Below are positions 46,701 to 54,240 of a DNA stretch of 64,000 nucleotides, piece after piece (within the stretch, counting starts at the first letter, position 1; every line of letters starts with the position of its first letter). The stretch spans positions 23,605 through 87,604 of the forward strand of contig JAFRRM010000036.1 in assembly GCA_017428105.1 (NCBI GenBank), in the 5' to 3' direction. The notes under the pieces were generated by a model. The model was not told where the DNA came from. It saw nothing but the letters and a program-made list of their open reading frames with translations, and did no database searches. The position numbers and the translations under genes are program-made. This DNA comes from Lachnospiraceae bacterium (GTDB taxonomy: Bacteria; Bacillota; Clostridia; Lachnospirales; Lachnospiraceae).

Positions 46701-49700
46701 CAAGGACATCAACTTCATGACCCTGAAGAAGGCCGACGGCTCCACCCAGACCTACATGGTCAACCCGTACACCATCGAGGATGAATATCCCGAAGGCCGT
46801 GAAGCCATCAATCCGGAAGACACCGTCGCTTCCTTCACCTACATCAACATCCGTCACCTGGGTTCGCAGTTCTTCGCGGTCCAGAACGAGGAAGGCAAGG
46901 TCCTGTATGCCGGCTCCGTCGGCGGACAGACCTACGCGCCTTACTACTACGTCAACGGCGGTGCCTGGCAGAACTACGGCACCCGCAAGGCCAACGTCAA
47001 CAAGGCCCTGAGCGGTCTGGGTCTGGAAGCCGGCGAAAAAGTGACCATCGGTTACTACGGCGTTCCTGAATACTACGCCATCCAGGCGGCCAAGGACGAA
47101 GGCAATGCGCCTACCACGCCTACCCTGACGGTCGACCAGTTCACCGAACTGCTGGAAGCCGGCCTGATCGAAGACGGCGCTGCCATCAAGTACACCATGA
47201 CCGTGGATACCGAAGCCCCGGCCGTCTCCGCCGCCCTGGTGGATGCGATCACCGGCAACATCTATGTCCGCGCTCAGGATGACAACTACATTGCTTACGT
47301 AGCCATCATGAACCGCTCCGGTTCCCAGGTCTACTACGAGGCCGTTCCGGAACAGACCGAAAAGGCTCAGGCCCTGGAAGTCCCGATGCTGCTGGAAGGC
47401 CTGAACGTGCCGAGCGAGCTGACCCTGCTGGTCGCTGACTATGCCGGCAACGAAGCCGCGTTCCAGATCAAGCTGAGCGGCGAGCCCGTCGACTACGGCG
47501 GAACCATGATCGGCTTCGTCACCTCCTCCACCACCGCGGAACCCGGCTCCGGCAACCGCGCCTGGGAGATCGACCCCGAGAACCTGTGGTACAACCACAG
47601 CGAAGGCACCTTCGGCGGCCTCGGCGTTTACTCGCAGATGAGCGTCGGCGTGCGCGCCGCTGAATACGTGGACCGCTACGTCTTCATGGCCGGCACGGAC
47701 GGCTGGCTGTATGCCGCTCCGCTGGATGCCCTGGGCGAAGCGAAGCGCATCAGCAAGTACAGCAGTGTCGTGGATACGATCTATGACATGGCGTATAACT
47801 ACAAGAACAAGTCCCTGTACGCTCTGGGCGATGACAACACGATCTATCAGATCGATCTGCTGACCGGCGCCCTGACGCCTGCGGCGACCCTGGCTCTGCC
47901 CGGCGTGACCGGCAGCTACGCCGAAGCCAACACGATGGCGATCGACAATGACGGCGTGGTCTACATCGGCACCTACGGCAGCTCTTACACGAACGGCAAA
48001 CTGTTCAAGCTGACGCTGCCTGAACCCGAACAGGAAGAAGAACAGCCCGAACTGCCTGAAGGCGTGCTTGCCGGCTGGTATTTCGAGTCCGCTGACGAAC
48101 TCGACAACTGGACGCTGGTCGATGCTGACGGTGACGGCGCCAACTTCTACTACAACCCCGGCACCGGCTACAACGACAGCACCGGCGTGCTGCAGTCCAA
48201 GTGGCACACCCCGAGCCCCGATAACTGGGCCATCACTCCTGCGGTCGATCTGACCGACGCCACCTCGGCGCAGCTGTCCTTCTATGCCCGCTGCTCGTCT
48301 TCGACCTGGAAGGAACACTTCGCCGCGTACGTCGGCACCACGCCCGACATCGAGGCCATGACGGAAATCGTCCCCGAGACCGAAGCGGTCCCGAACTGGA
48401 CGCAGTACACCTTCGACCTGACTGAGTATCTGGGACAGGAAGAGGTCTACCTGGCCATCCGTCACTTCAACTCGCTTGACCAGTACTATCTGTACGTCGA
48501 CAACTTCGAAGTGCAGGGTGAAAAGCCTGCCAGCGAAGAACCCGAACCCGAACCCGCGGAAGTGCCCGAGATCGAGGCGTCGCTGGTCGGCTCCATGGCT
48601 GTATACAACTACAGCTACGCCGGCTCTCTGGCCTTCGACCACGACACGGATACCCTGTATCTGGCCGCCAACTACAACAGCAGCCAGGACTACGACCACT
48701 ATCTGTGGAAGATCAGCACGAAGAACGGTTCGGCGACCAGAGCCAACATGAACTTCGGCACCGGCAGCGGTTCCGATAACCCGTCCGGCCGTCTGTACGG
48801 CGCCGTGAACGGCCTGTTCATCGTGCCCGGCGGCGCTCACGTGATCGAGCCCACCGATACCGCTATCGACATCACGGTCGAACCTGCCGAACTGAACCTG
48901 CTGAAGGGCCAGTCGGCCGACCTGGTCGCTGCGGTCGCTCCCTGGACGCTGACCAACACCGACGTGACCTTCGAAACCGCGGATCCCGCTATCGCGACCG
49001 TGAGTGAGAAGGGTACCGTGACCGGCGTTGCGGTCGGCGAGACCGTTATCACGGTCACCACGGATGCCGAGCCTCACCTGACGGCTGAAGTGCCTGTCAC
49101 CGTCTCCGAACCTCCTGTAGCCGAACTCCGCGGCGTCATCTGGAACGAGAACGGCAAGGGCATGGCCTCCGTGTTCAGCACCGATAACACGGCCAACTGG
49201 GAAGCTCTGGCCGAAGTCGGCCAGCTGCGCTGGGCTGCCCGCGTGGACGACGTCCTGTACGGCTCCACCAACGACACCATGTTTGCGGTCGACGCGGACA
49301 CCTATGAAGTGACCCAGCTGGGCGGCATCGTCTCCGACTGGATCCTGTCCGACGGCGACGCGCTGCCTCAGGACTTCCGCGATGCATTCGCCGAAATGGG
49401 CTACAACGTAGGCCCCGTCATCGGCCCTTGCTACGGCGGTACTTACCTGACCATGATCGATCCCGAAGCCGGCAGCCTGATCTACTTCGACCTGAGCGAC
49501 ACGCTCTTTGGGGAAGATCACATGGCCACCTTCACGGCGGCTGGCCGCGCTGAATATGACGACGGCGAAGACTACGACGAAAACGGCGGTCTCTTCTACT
49601 GCATCACCGAAAGCGGCGAGCTCTACTCCTTCGTCATGAACCATGAAGGTTCCGTGACGTGGACCGACCTCGGCTCCACCGGCCTTGACCTGACCGGCGT

Positions 49701-52700
49701 CGCTGACGTGACCAACTCCGTCTGGGCCTCCATGGTCTACGACTTCGAGAACGAATTCCTGTACCTGTCTCACTACAGCGGCGAAGGCGACTATGCTTAC
49801 CTGTACGCCATCGATGTCAACGATCCCGCCCGCGTCGGCGTGACCGGTGACTTCAGAGCGGACGTGTGGCCCGCTGTCGGCCTGTATGAGTACACTCCTT
49901 CCACCGACCTGTCCCTGAAGGTCAGCCCCGAAAGCATCGAGGTCTACGAAGGCGCTACCGCCGAACTGAAGATCAAGGTGAAACTGGGCGAGACCAACGA
50001 GTACACGGTGGAAGTGGATGATCCTACGATCGCATCCTTCGAAGACGGCATCGTGACCGGTCTGAAGGAAGGCGAGACCACCATCCAGGTCACTACGGTC
50101 GACGTCAACGAAGCCGGCGACCACCTGAGCGTGATCGTCCCTGTCACGGTCAAGGCTGTCCACGGCGTGGACATCCAGATCGTCGGCCAGGTGACTGACG
50201 GCAACGGTGCCCGCTTCGCGACCATCGACCTGAACGACGCGACCGTCGCTTCGACCGGCGCTGCCGCTCCCGGCAACGTGGATTCCGGCGCCCGCATCGG
50301 CGACCTCTACTTCGCCGGCCAGGGTACCACCTACAAGATCCTGGATGCGGAAGACTTCACGGTCACCACGGAATGGACCGGCGGTCCTGCGTCGAACTAC
50401 TACTCTCAGTATCCTGCTATGGACGCGGCCAACTACCCGCAGTTCGAAGCGGATGACGGCACCATCGATGACAGCCGCATGCTGTTCACCGTTGCGCTTG
50501 ACTGGCTGGTCATGCCGAGCTACTCCGGCTGGAACCTGTCCAGCTTCCTGGAAGGCCTGGCAGGCGTCTGCTATGCCGGCACCGATACGGCGGACGACGG
50601 CACGCAGCTCGGCGTCTACTACCTGCTGACCACGGACGGCACGCTGTACTACATCGGCATCGATTATGTCGGCGGCCGCCGTACGGATCCTCAGGAGGTC
50701 CTGAGCACCGGTATCACGCTGCAGAACCAGACCGACGCTTCTATGGCGTTCTTCGAAGATGAAGTGAACGCGGGTATCGTCGTGGCGGATAACGGCACGA
50801 AGAACCTCTGGTACATCGATTTCTATACCGGAGAAGTCAGCATGGTCGGCACCCTGGACGTGACCAACGTTTCCGGCCTGATCGGTACCTACGATGATGT
50901 TGCCGCTTACGGCGAGATCACGCCTCCGGAACCCGAACCCGTAGTCACCGGTCATCTGATCAAGGGCTTCTACTTCGAAGAGGAGCCGACTGACTGGACC
51001 TTTGTGGATGCCGACGAAGACGGCTTCAACTGGCAGTGGCACTTCAACACCGGCACCGGCAACCACACCGCCTATGAAGGCGACGGCATCATCACCTCCG
51101 CGTCTTACGACAATGACTCCGGTACGGCGCTGCATCCGGACAACTGGGCTATCAGCCCGGCGATCGACCTGTCCGATGCGGAAGACGACGTGATCGTTTC
51201 CCTGTATGCGGTCGGTCAGGATGCCAGCTGGGCAGCGGAACACTTTGCCGTCTATGCCGGCACTTCCGCTGATCCGGACGACATGGTCGTGGTCATTCCT
51301 GAAAAGGTCACGAGCGGCGAATACGCCCAGTTCACGGGCTCCCTGGCCGACTTTGCCGGCGAGGATGAGGTCTACATCGCGATCCGTCACTTCAACGTCA
51401 CGGATATGTTCTATCTGAACGTTGACCAGGTCGAGTTCATTGACCAGCTGGAAGAAGTGACGCCTCCGGAACCTCCGACACCCGAACCCGGCGTGACCGG
51501 CGACCCGATCTTCACGGAAGACTTTGAAGTCCAGCCGAGCTCCTGGACCATCGTCGACGCTGACGGCGACGACTACAACTGGGAGTGGGTGAATGCCGAG
51601 AGCTTCGAAGACGGTCAGGATCCTGCCTACTCCGGCGAAGGCCTCGTCATGAGCGCTTCCTACGTCAACTATGTTGGCGCCCTGAACCCCGACAACTGGC
51701 TCATCAGCCCTGCTATCGACCTGAGCACGGCGTCTGCCGACGCGATCGTCTCCCTGTATGCTAAGGGACAGGATCCCGACTGGGCGGCGGAGAAGTTCGC
51801 CATCTATGCCGGCACCTCCAATGATCCGGACGAAATGCAGCAGATCAGCAGTCAGTTCACCGTGACCGGCGACTGGATGCAGTACACCGCTTCTCTGGAA
51901 GACTTCGTCGGCGAAAGCACGGTCTACGTAGCGGTCCGCCACTACGGCGTCACGGATATGTTCTATCTGGATGTCGACATGTTCCAGATCCTGCACAACC
52001 TGACTGAAGACGGCAACGCCCGCAAGGACGTTTCCGACAAAGTCTATGCGGCGCCGGTTCCCGCGAACAACGCACAGAGCAGCCTCCGCAAGATCGTGGA
52101 GACCAATGCCAAACTGCCCGCGTTCCACAAAGCTCTGGGCGACGGCATCGGCCGCCTTGACAAGGCCATCAACAACAACGTCGAGATGTCCAAGCTCGGC
52201 GAAACTGCCAACGAAGTGACCGGCGGCACGAACGCCATCCACGGCGAATCCGTCCTGTCCGCGCGTCCTGCCAAGCCCGTCCGCGGTGCGGAAGGTACGG
52301 CGGAAGACGGTGTCGTGACCGTGACCCTGACCGAAGACGTCGACGTGACCAACGGCCTCATCGCGGTCGAGTACGATCCCGAACTGCTGACCTTCATCGG
52401 CGGCGAATCCATCTTCGCGCACTGCTCGTGGAATGCGGAAGACGGCGTTGTGTACTTCGCTTATGCGGATGCCATCCCGCTGCCCGCCGGTGAAGTCATT
52501 GCGACCATCGAGTTCTCCTACACCGAACCGGCTCTGGAGACCGAGCTCACCGTGACCACGATCGAGCGCAACGACGACGTCAATGTGGATGAAGAACCCA
52601 CTGTGATCAAGATCGGCGCGTCCGTCATCGTGAACGGCGTCACGCTGGCTCTGGACGGCCGGCTGGCGATGAATATGTTCATCACCGCTCCGACCTCCGC

Positions 52701-53508
52701 TGCCACGGCGACCATGACCTTCCACGGTCAGAACGAGGACGAAGTGACCTTCGAACTGATCCGCGACAAGGATCACTTCTACAACTCGAAGACCGGCCAG
52801 TTCAGACTGTCCTATAAGAACATCGCGGCCAAGGAAATGACCTGCCCGGTGGATCTGAAGGTCTTTGACGCGAACGGCAACCAGATGGCTCTGGTCCGCG
52901 CCAACGGCGATCCGGTGGACGGCAACGTCTTCACCTTCCGCGTGGCCGACTGGGCGAATACCATCATCGGCAACGAGAACAGCAACGAAGCGTCCGTCAA
53001 CCTGGCCAAGGCTCTGCTGAACTACGGCGGCGCTGCTCAGGAATACTTCGAGTTCAACCTGGAAGATCCGGCGAACCCTGAAGGCTACCTGGCAGACGAG
53101 ACCGCTGCGGTCGTGGCGAACCCGGCTCTGGACGGCGACATTCCGGAAGACGCGAAGACTCTGTTCGGTTACTCCGGCCTGACCCTGAATCTGGAAGGCG
53201 ACACTGAACTGCGCATCTACTTCACCAAGGACGTGACCGCGGTGGACGATGCCGGCATCAAGCTGCCGCTGAAGACCCAGGGCAAGAAGAAGTACATCAG
53301 TGTTCCGAACATTGCTTCCGTGGATCTGGACGAGCTGTATCCGATCACCATCAGCCTGGATGGTCAGGAGCGTGTCTTCACGCTGGCTGCGCTGACTTAT
53401 GCGAATAAGATCCTTGCCGCCAGCACGAACGAGAAGCTCGTGACTGTCATGAAGGCTCTGTACGTCTACAACGAACTGGCTGAGATCTACTTCAACAAAG
53501 TAGACTGA
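43726..53508 (+). CDS. giant secreted S8 protease 2, multi-domain
   Basis: A 3,260-residue secreted subtilase, paralogue of the protease at 35559-43424. Signal peptide about 1-30. Triad Asp209, His298 and Ser671, with a PA domain between His and Ser. A dockerin-like pair (DVNQDGVTDEAD and DVDGDKAITTVD, about 839-898) again interrupts an Fn3-like region. It is longer than its sister mainly because it has three cleaved-adhesin-like modules (about 1448-1598, 2413-2573 and 2598-2756) instead of one, and an added propeller-like stretch between about 2145 and 2405. Two bacterial Ig-like domains, a cohesin-like module (about 2840-2965) and the shared C-terminal module (about 2970-3260) follow. No cell-wall sorting motif is seen. 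It probably digests host or dietary protein and binds surfaces. The site AAAGGAGAAAG precedes the ATG. Confidence 0.9.
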   Translation: MKNSPLYRRLLSVVLALAMTVALLTPTSLARAAEDTAPAREELELTPVDPSTLDSHTLPEVQATYDKEPYSAAEEVRVSIVLEKASTIEAGFELEGIAYDAAAKEYRQGLKSDQDEMVARIGQVLGHDLDVKWNLTLIANIISANVLYGEIDAIKAIDGITDVFVENRYELDDAEKDDPATATSALMTGTNVAWAEGYTGAGSRVAIIDTGIDAEHLSFDAGAFEYALAQNAAEKEMSVDEYVASLNLLTADKIDEVADQLNVSVTGSQAYRNAKVAYGYNYVDRSLRIDHQDTGSNHGSHVTSIAAANKYVPVDGGYGLALDTVGVQGMAPDAQILTMKVFSTSGASDSDYMIAIEDAIILGADSANLSLGSGVAGRTFSDGYERVMNLLVEKGMVVSISAGNAYSWYNTPYNSNMPYGYIYADDVKQDTVGSPGSFPNAFTVASVDNAGQTGMPLKFGDLSVFYTETSGYGNDPISTLSGQDLEYVLLNGPGVDDNAHVGQAGDDFYALGSAVVSGKVAICFRGSSSFFAKANAAVAQGAVAVLIANNTDGSFGMNLTGYNYSAPAVSILQSDGFAIMAQSEKVTTESGLEYYTGSVKISDKMEVSDVDISDGVVTASDFSSWGIPESLIMKPEILAPGGSIYGVNGASALASDNVTTHDQYASFSGTSMAAPQVAGMAAVMGQYIRENDLTTKTGLSARQLINSLLMGTANPVYDSDGEYWSILKVGSGLANVGKAVKATSYILMDEDATMFPDSARDGKVKAELGDDPERNGEYSFGFTIYPMGESKEFKLRTDIFTQWLAGNAGYGMLQDYGTILIGADVTYEINGETYENASTLDADVNQDGVTDEADAQAILDHITGWADEEDPFDANAADVDGDKAITTVDARLILEAAATPTIEITEPTHVTVNIKLNEDDAAFLAYYFGGNFFVEGYTYIEPASNEEGEFLDVEQSIPILGLYGSWSGPAMFDRTSVIDDAYGTGKLPYLANKDINFMTLKKADGSTQTYMVNPYTIEDEYPEGREAINPEDTVASFTYINIRHLGSQFFAVQNEEGKVLYAGSVGGQTYAPYYYVNGGAWQNYGTRKANVNKALSGLGLEAGEKVTIGYYGVPEYYAIQAAKDEGNAPTTPTLTVDQFTELLEAGLIEDGAAIKYTMTVDTEAPAVSAALVDAITGNIYVRAQDDNYIAYVAIMNRSGSQVYYEAVPEQTEKAQALEVPMLLEGLNVPSELTLLVADYAGNEAAFQIKLSGEPVDYGGTMIGFVTSSTTAEPGSGNRAWEIDPENLWYNHSEGTFGGLGVYSQMSVGVRAAEYVDRYVFMAGTDGWLYAAPLDALGEAKRISKYSSVVDTIYDMAYNYKNKSLYALGDDNTIYQIDLLTGALTPAATLALPGVTGSYAEANTMAIDNDGVVYIGTYGSSYTNGKLFKLTLPEPEQEEEQPELPEGVLAGWYFESADELDNWTLVDADGDGANFYYNPGTGYNDSTGVLQSKWHTPSPDNWAITPAVDLTDATSAQLSFYARCSSSTWKEHFAAYVGTTPDIEAMTEIVPETEAVPNWTQYTFDLTEYLGQEEVYLAIRHFNSLDQYYLYVDNFEVQGEKPASEEPEPEPAEVPEIEASLVGSMAVYNYSYAGSLAFDHDTDTLYLAANYNSSQDYDHYLWKISTKNGSATRANMNFGTGSGSDNPSGRLYGAVNGLFIVPGGAHVIEPTDTAIDITVEPAELNLLKGQSADLVAAVAPWTLTNTDVTFETADPAIATVSEKGTVTGVAVGETVITVTTDAEPHLTAEVPVTVSEPPVAELRGVIWNENGKGMASVFSTDNTANWEALAEVGQLRWAARVDDVLYGSTNDTMFAVDADTYEVTQLGGIVSDWILSDGDALPQDFRDAFAEMGYNVGPVIGPCYGGTYLTMIDPEAGSLIYFDLSDTLFGEDHMATFTAAGRAEYDDGEDYDENGGLFYCITESGELYSFVMNHEGSVTWTDLGSTGLDLTGVADVTNSVWASMVYDFENEFLYLSHYSGEGDYAYLYAIDVNDPARVGVTGDFRADVWPAVGLYEYTPSTDLSLKVSPESIEVYEGATAELKIKVKLGETNEYTVEVDDPTIASFEDGIVTGLKEGETTIQVTTVDVNEAGDHLSVIVPVTVKAVHGVDIQIVGQVTDGNGARFATIDLNDATVASTGAAAPGNVDSGARIGDLYFAGQGTTYKILDAEDFTVTTEWTGGPASNYYSQYPAMDAANYPQFEADDGTIDDSRMLFTVALDWLVMPSYSGWNLSSFLEGLAGVCYAGTDTADDGTQLGVYYLLTTDGTLYYIGIDYVGGRRTDPQEVLSTGITLQNQTDASMAFFEDEVNAGIVVADNGTKNLWYIDFYTGEVSMVGTLDVTNVSGLIGTYDDVAAYGEITPPEPEPVVTGHLIKGFYFEEEPTDWTFVDADEDGFNWQWHFNTGTGNHTAYEGDGIITSASYDNDSGTALHPDNWAISPAIDLSDAEDDVIVSLYAVGQDASWAAEHFAVYAGTSADPDDMVVVIPEKVTSGEYAQFTGSLADFAGEDEVYIAIRHFNVTDMFYLNVDQVEFIDQLEEVTPPEPPTPEPGVTGDPIFTEDFEVQPSSWTIVDADGDDYNWEWVNAESFEDGQDPAYSGEGLVMSASYVNYVGALNPDNWLISPAIDLSTASADAIVSLYAKGQDPDWAAEKFAIYAGTSNDPDEMQQISSQFTVTGDWMQYTASLEDFVGESTVYVAVRHYGVTDMFYLDVDMFQILHNLTEDGNARKDVSDKVYAAPVPANNAQSSLRKIVETNAKLPAFHKALGDGIGRLDKAINNNVEMSKLGETANEVTGGTNAIHGESVLSARPAKPVRGAEGTAEDGVVTVTLTEDVDVTNGLIAVEYDPELLTFIGGESIFAHCSWNAEDGVVYFAYADAIPLPAGEVIATIEFSYTEPALETELTVTTIERNDDVNVDEEPTVIKIGASVIVNGVTLALDGRLAMNMFITAPTSAATATMTFHGQNEDEVTFELIRDKDHFYNSKTGQFRLSYKNIAAKEMTCPVDLKVFDANGNQMALVRANGDPVDGNVFTFRVADWANTIIGNENSNEASVNLAKALLNYGGAAQEYFEFNLEDPANPEGYLADETAAVVANPALDGDIPEDAKTLFGYSGLTLNLEGDTELRIYFTKDVTAVDDAGIKLPLKTQGKKKYISVPNIASVDLDELYPITISLDGQERVFTLAALTYANKILAASTNEKLVTVMKALYVYNELAEIYFNKVD

Positions 53509-53523
53509 TGCCATAGCCCAAAA

Positions 53524-53560
53524 GGGGGCTGGCCGGGCAACCGGTCAGCCCTCTTTTTTT
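53524..53560 (+). terminator. terminator of protease 2
   Basis: A GGGCTGGCCGG/CCGGTCAGCCC stem with loop GCAA, followed by CTC and seven T; a near copy of the terminator at 43441-43475. Confidence 0.88.
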
Positions 53561-53659
53561 GGTCCGGGTGCGCCCCGGCCCGCCTGCGCCCCGGCCCGCC
53601 TGCCGCCCGATGAAGGCGGCTCCCGCCCGCCAGGAAAACGAAGCTTTACGACCGCAGAG

Positions 53660-53855
53660 GGGGCCGCCGGATGTTCGGAAAACGGTGCTTTCCTGCGGCA
53701 GAGGCGGCTGCGGACCGCTCGGAAAACGGTGCTTTCCTGCGGCAGAGGCGGCTGCGGACCGCCTGGAAAACAACCGCTTTCCTGCGGCAGAGGCGGCTGC
53801 GGACCGCCTGGAAAACAACCGCCTTCCTGCCGCAGAGGCGGCCGCGGACCGCCCA
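53660..53855. repeat. GC-rich 44-45 bp tandem repeat
   Basis: About four units of 44-45 bases, each with GCTTTCCTGCGGCAGAGGCG followed by GCTGCGGACCG and GGAAAAC. The unit GCTTTCCTGC starts at 53687, 53731 and 53776, and a variant at 53821. Neither strand gives a convincing protein. It fills the 520-base space between protease 2 and the peptide cluster. Confidence 0.8.
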
Positions 53856-53967
53856 AAATACAATACCGGGGACGCGGTTTCACTTGAACGGGGCAAAAAA
53901 CAGCCCTTAAAACGCGCAAAAACGGCATTTTCGGGTGAAAAAAATTAAAAATTTGTGAAAAAAGTGC

Positions 53968-53996
53968 TTGCATTTTCCAAACACACGCGATAAAAT
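53968..53996 (+). promoter_or_regulatory. promoter of the peptide cluster
   Basis: -35 TTGCAT (53968-53973), 17-base spacer, -10 TAAAAT (53991-53996), in an AT-rich island. The predicted RNA start is about 25 bases before the peptide's start codon. Confidence 0.8.
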
Positions 53997-54029
53997 AGGT
54001 TCATCCTAAAAAAGGAGGGTTTGTTTGTT

Positions 54030-54128
54030 ATGAAGTACGAAGTCGCTCAGATCGAAGTGATCAACTTCACTTTCGCCGACATCATCACTGACAGCGAATG
54101 CCCTAACGAAACTGAACCCGTTGGTTGA
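54030..54128 (+). CDS. 32-residue candidate RiPP precursor peptide
   Basis: A 32-codon gene with a strong promoter and a strong site (AAAAAAGGAGGG). The product begins MKYEVAQIEVINFTFADIIT and ends DSECPNETEPVG. The first 20 residues look like a leader (amphipathic, alternating hydrophobic residues, then an acidic DIIT break). The last dozen are small, polar and acidic, with one Cys (24), one Ser (22), Thr 28 and two Pro, as expected of a core peptide. It stands directly before a radical SAM enzyme, a kinase-like protein and a protease. I recall small clostridial peptides with a similar MKYE..xxE..xF...DxI.TS opening; this is from memory and not a search. It has no signal peptide. Confidence 0.8.
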   Translation: MKYEVAQIEVINFTFADIITDSECPNETEPVG

Positions 54129-54138
54129 GTTTAATCAG

Positions 54139-54164
54139 GATCAGCGGAGCTGATCTCTCCGCTG
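54139..54164 (+). promoter_or_regulatory. two mutually exclusive RNA hairpins
   Basis: GATCAGC (54139-54145) can pair with GCTGATC (54149-54155) around GGA, or CAGCGGAG (54142-54149) with CTCCGCTG (54157-54164) around CTGATCT. The two perfect stems share bases, so only one can form. They begin 11 bases after the peptide stop codon and precede the terminator at 54189. Confidence 0.6.
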
Positions 54165-54188
54165 AATGAGAGGCGCGCGTCAAACAGC

Positions 54189-54220
54189 AAGGGTGAGGGA
54201 GACCTCACCCTTCATTTTTT
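54189..54220 (+). terminator. terminator between precursor and maturation genes
   Basis: AAGGGTGAGG (54189-54198) pairs perfectly with CCTCACCCTT (54203-54212) around GAGA, followed by CA and seven T. No promoter is seen between it and the radical SAM gene at 54241, so the enzymes probably depend on partial read-through, giving more precursor than enzyme. Confidence 0.85.
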
Positions 54221-54240
54221 TGAATCACAGGAGGACGTCT

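Noticed and set aside
45922..53514. A 2,530-codon open frame on the - strand opposite protease 2
   Set aside because: It is an antisense shadow caused by the strong codon bias of the real gene. The translation is low-complexity with no signal peptide or domain, and has no ribosome site.
53660..53855. CRISPR array
   Set aside because: The units are contiguous with no unique spacers, and no cas gene is near.
53492..53973. Two overlapping - strand frames of 134 and 142 codons over the tandem repeat
   Set aside because: The products are Arg/Ala/Pro/Ser repeats dictated by the 45-bp DNA repeat, with no ribosome site.
54166..54240. Longer radical SAM protein starting at 54166
   Set aside because: The added 25 residues would be translated through the terminator and lack a ribosome site, while 54241 has a strong one.
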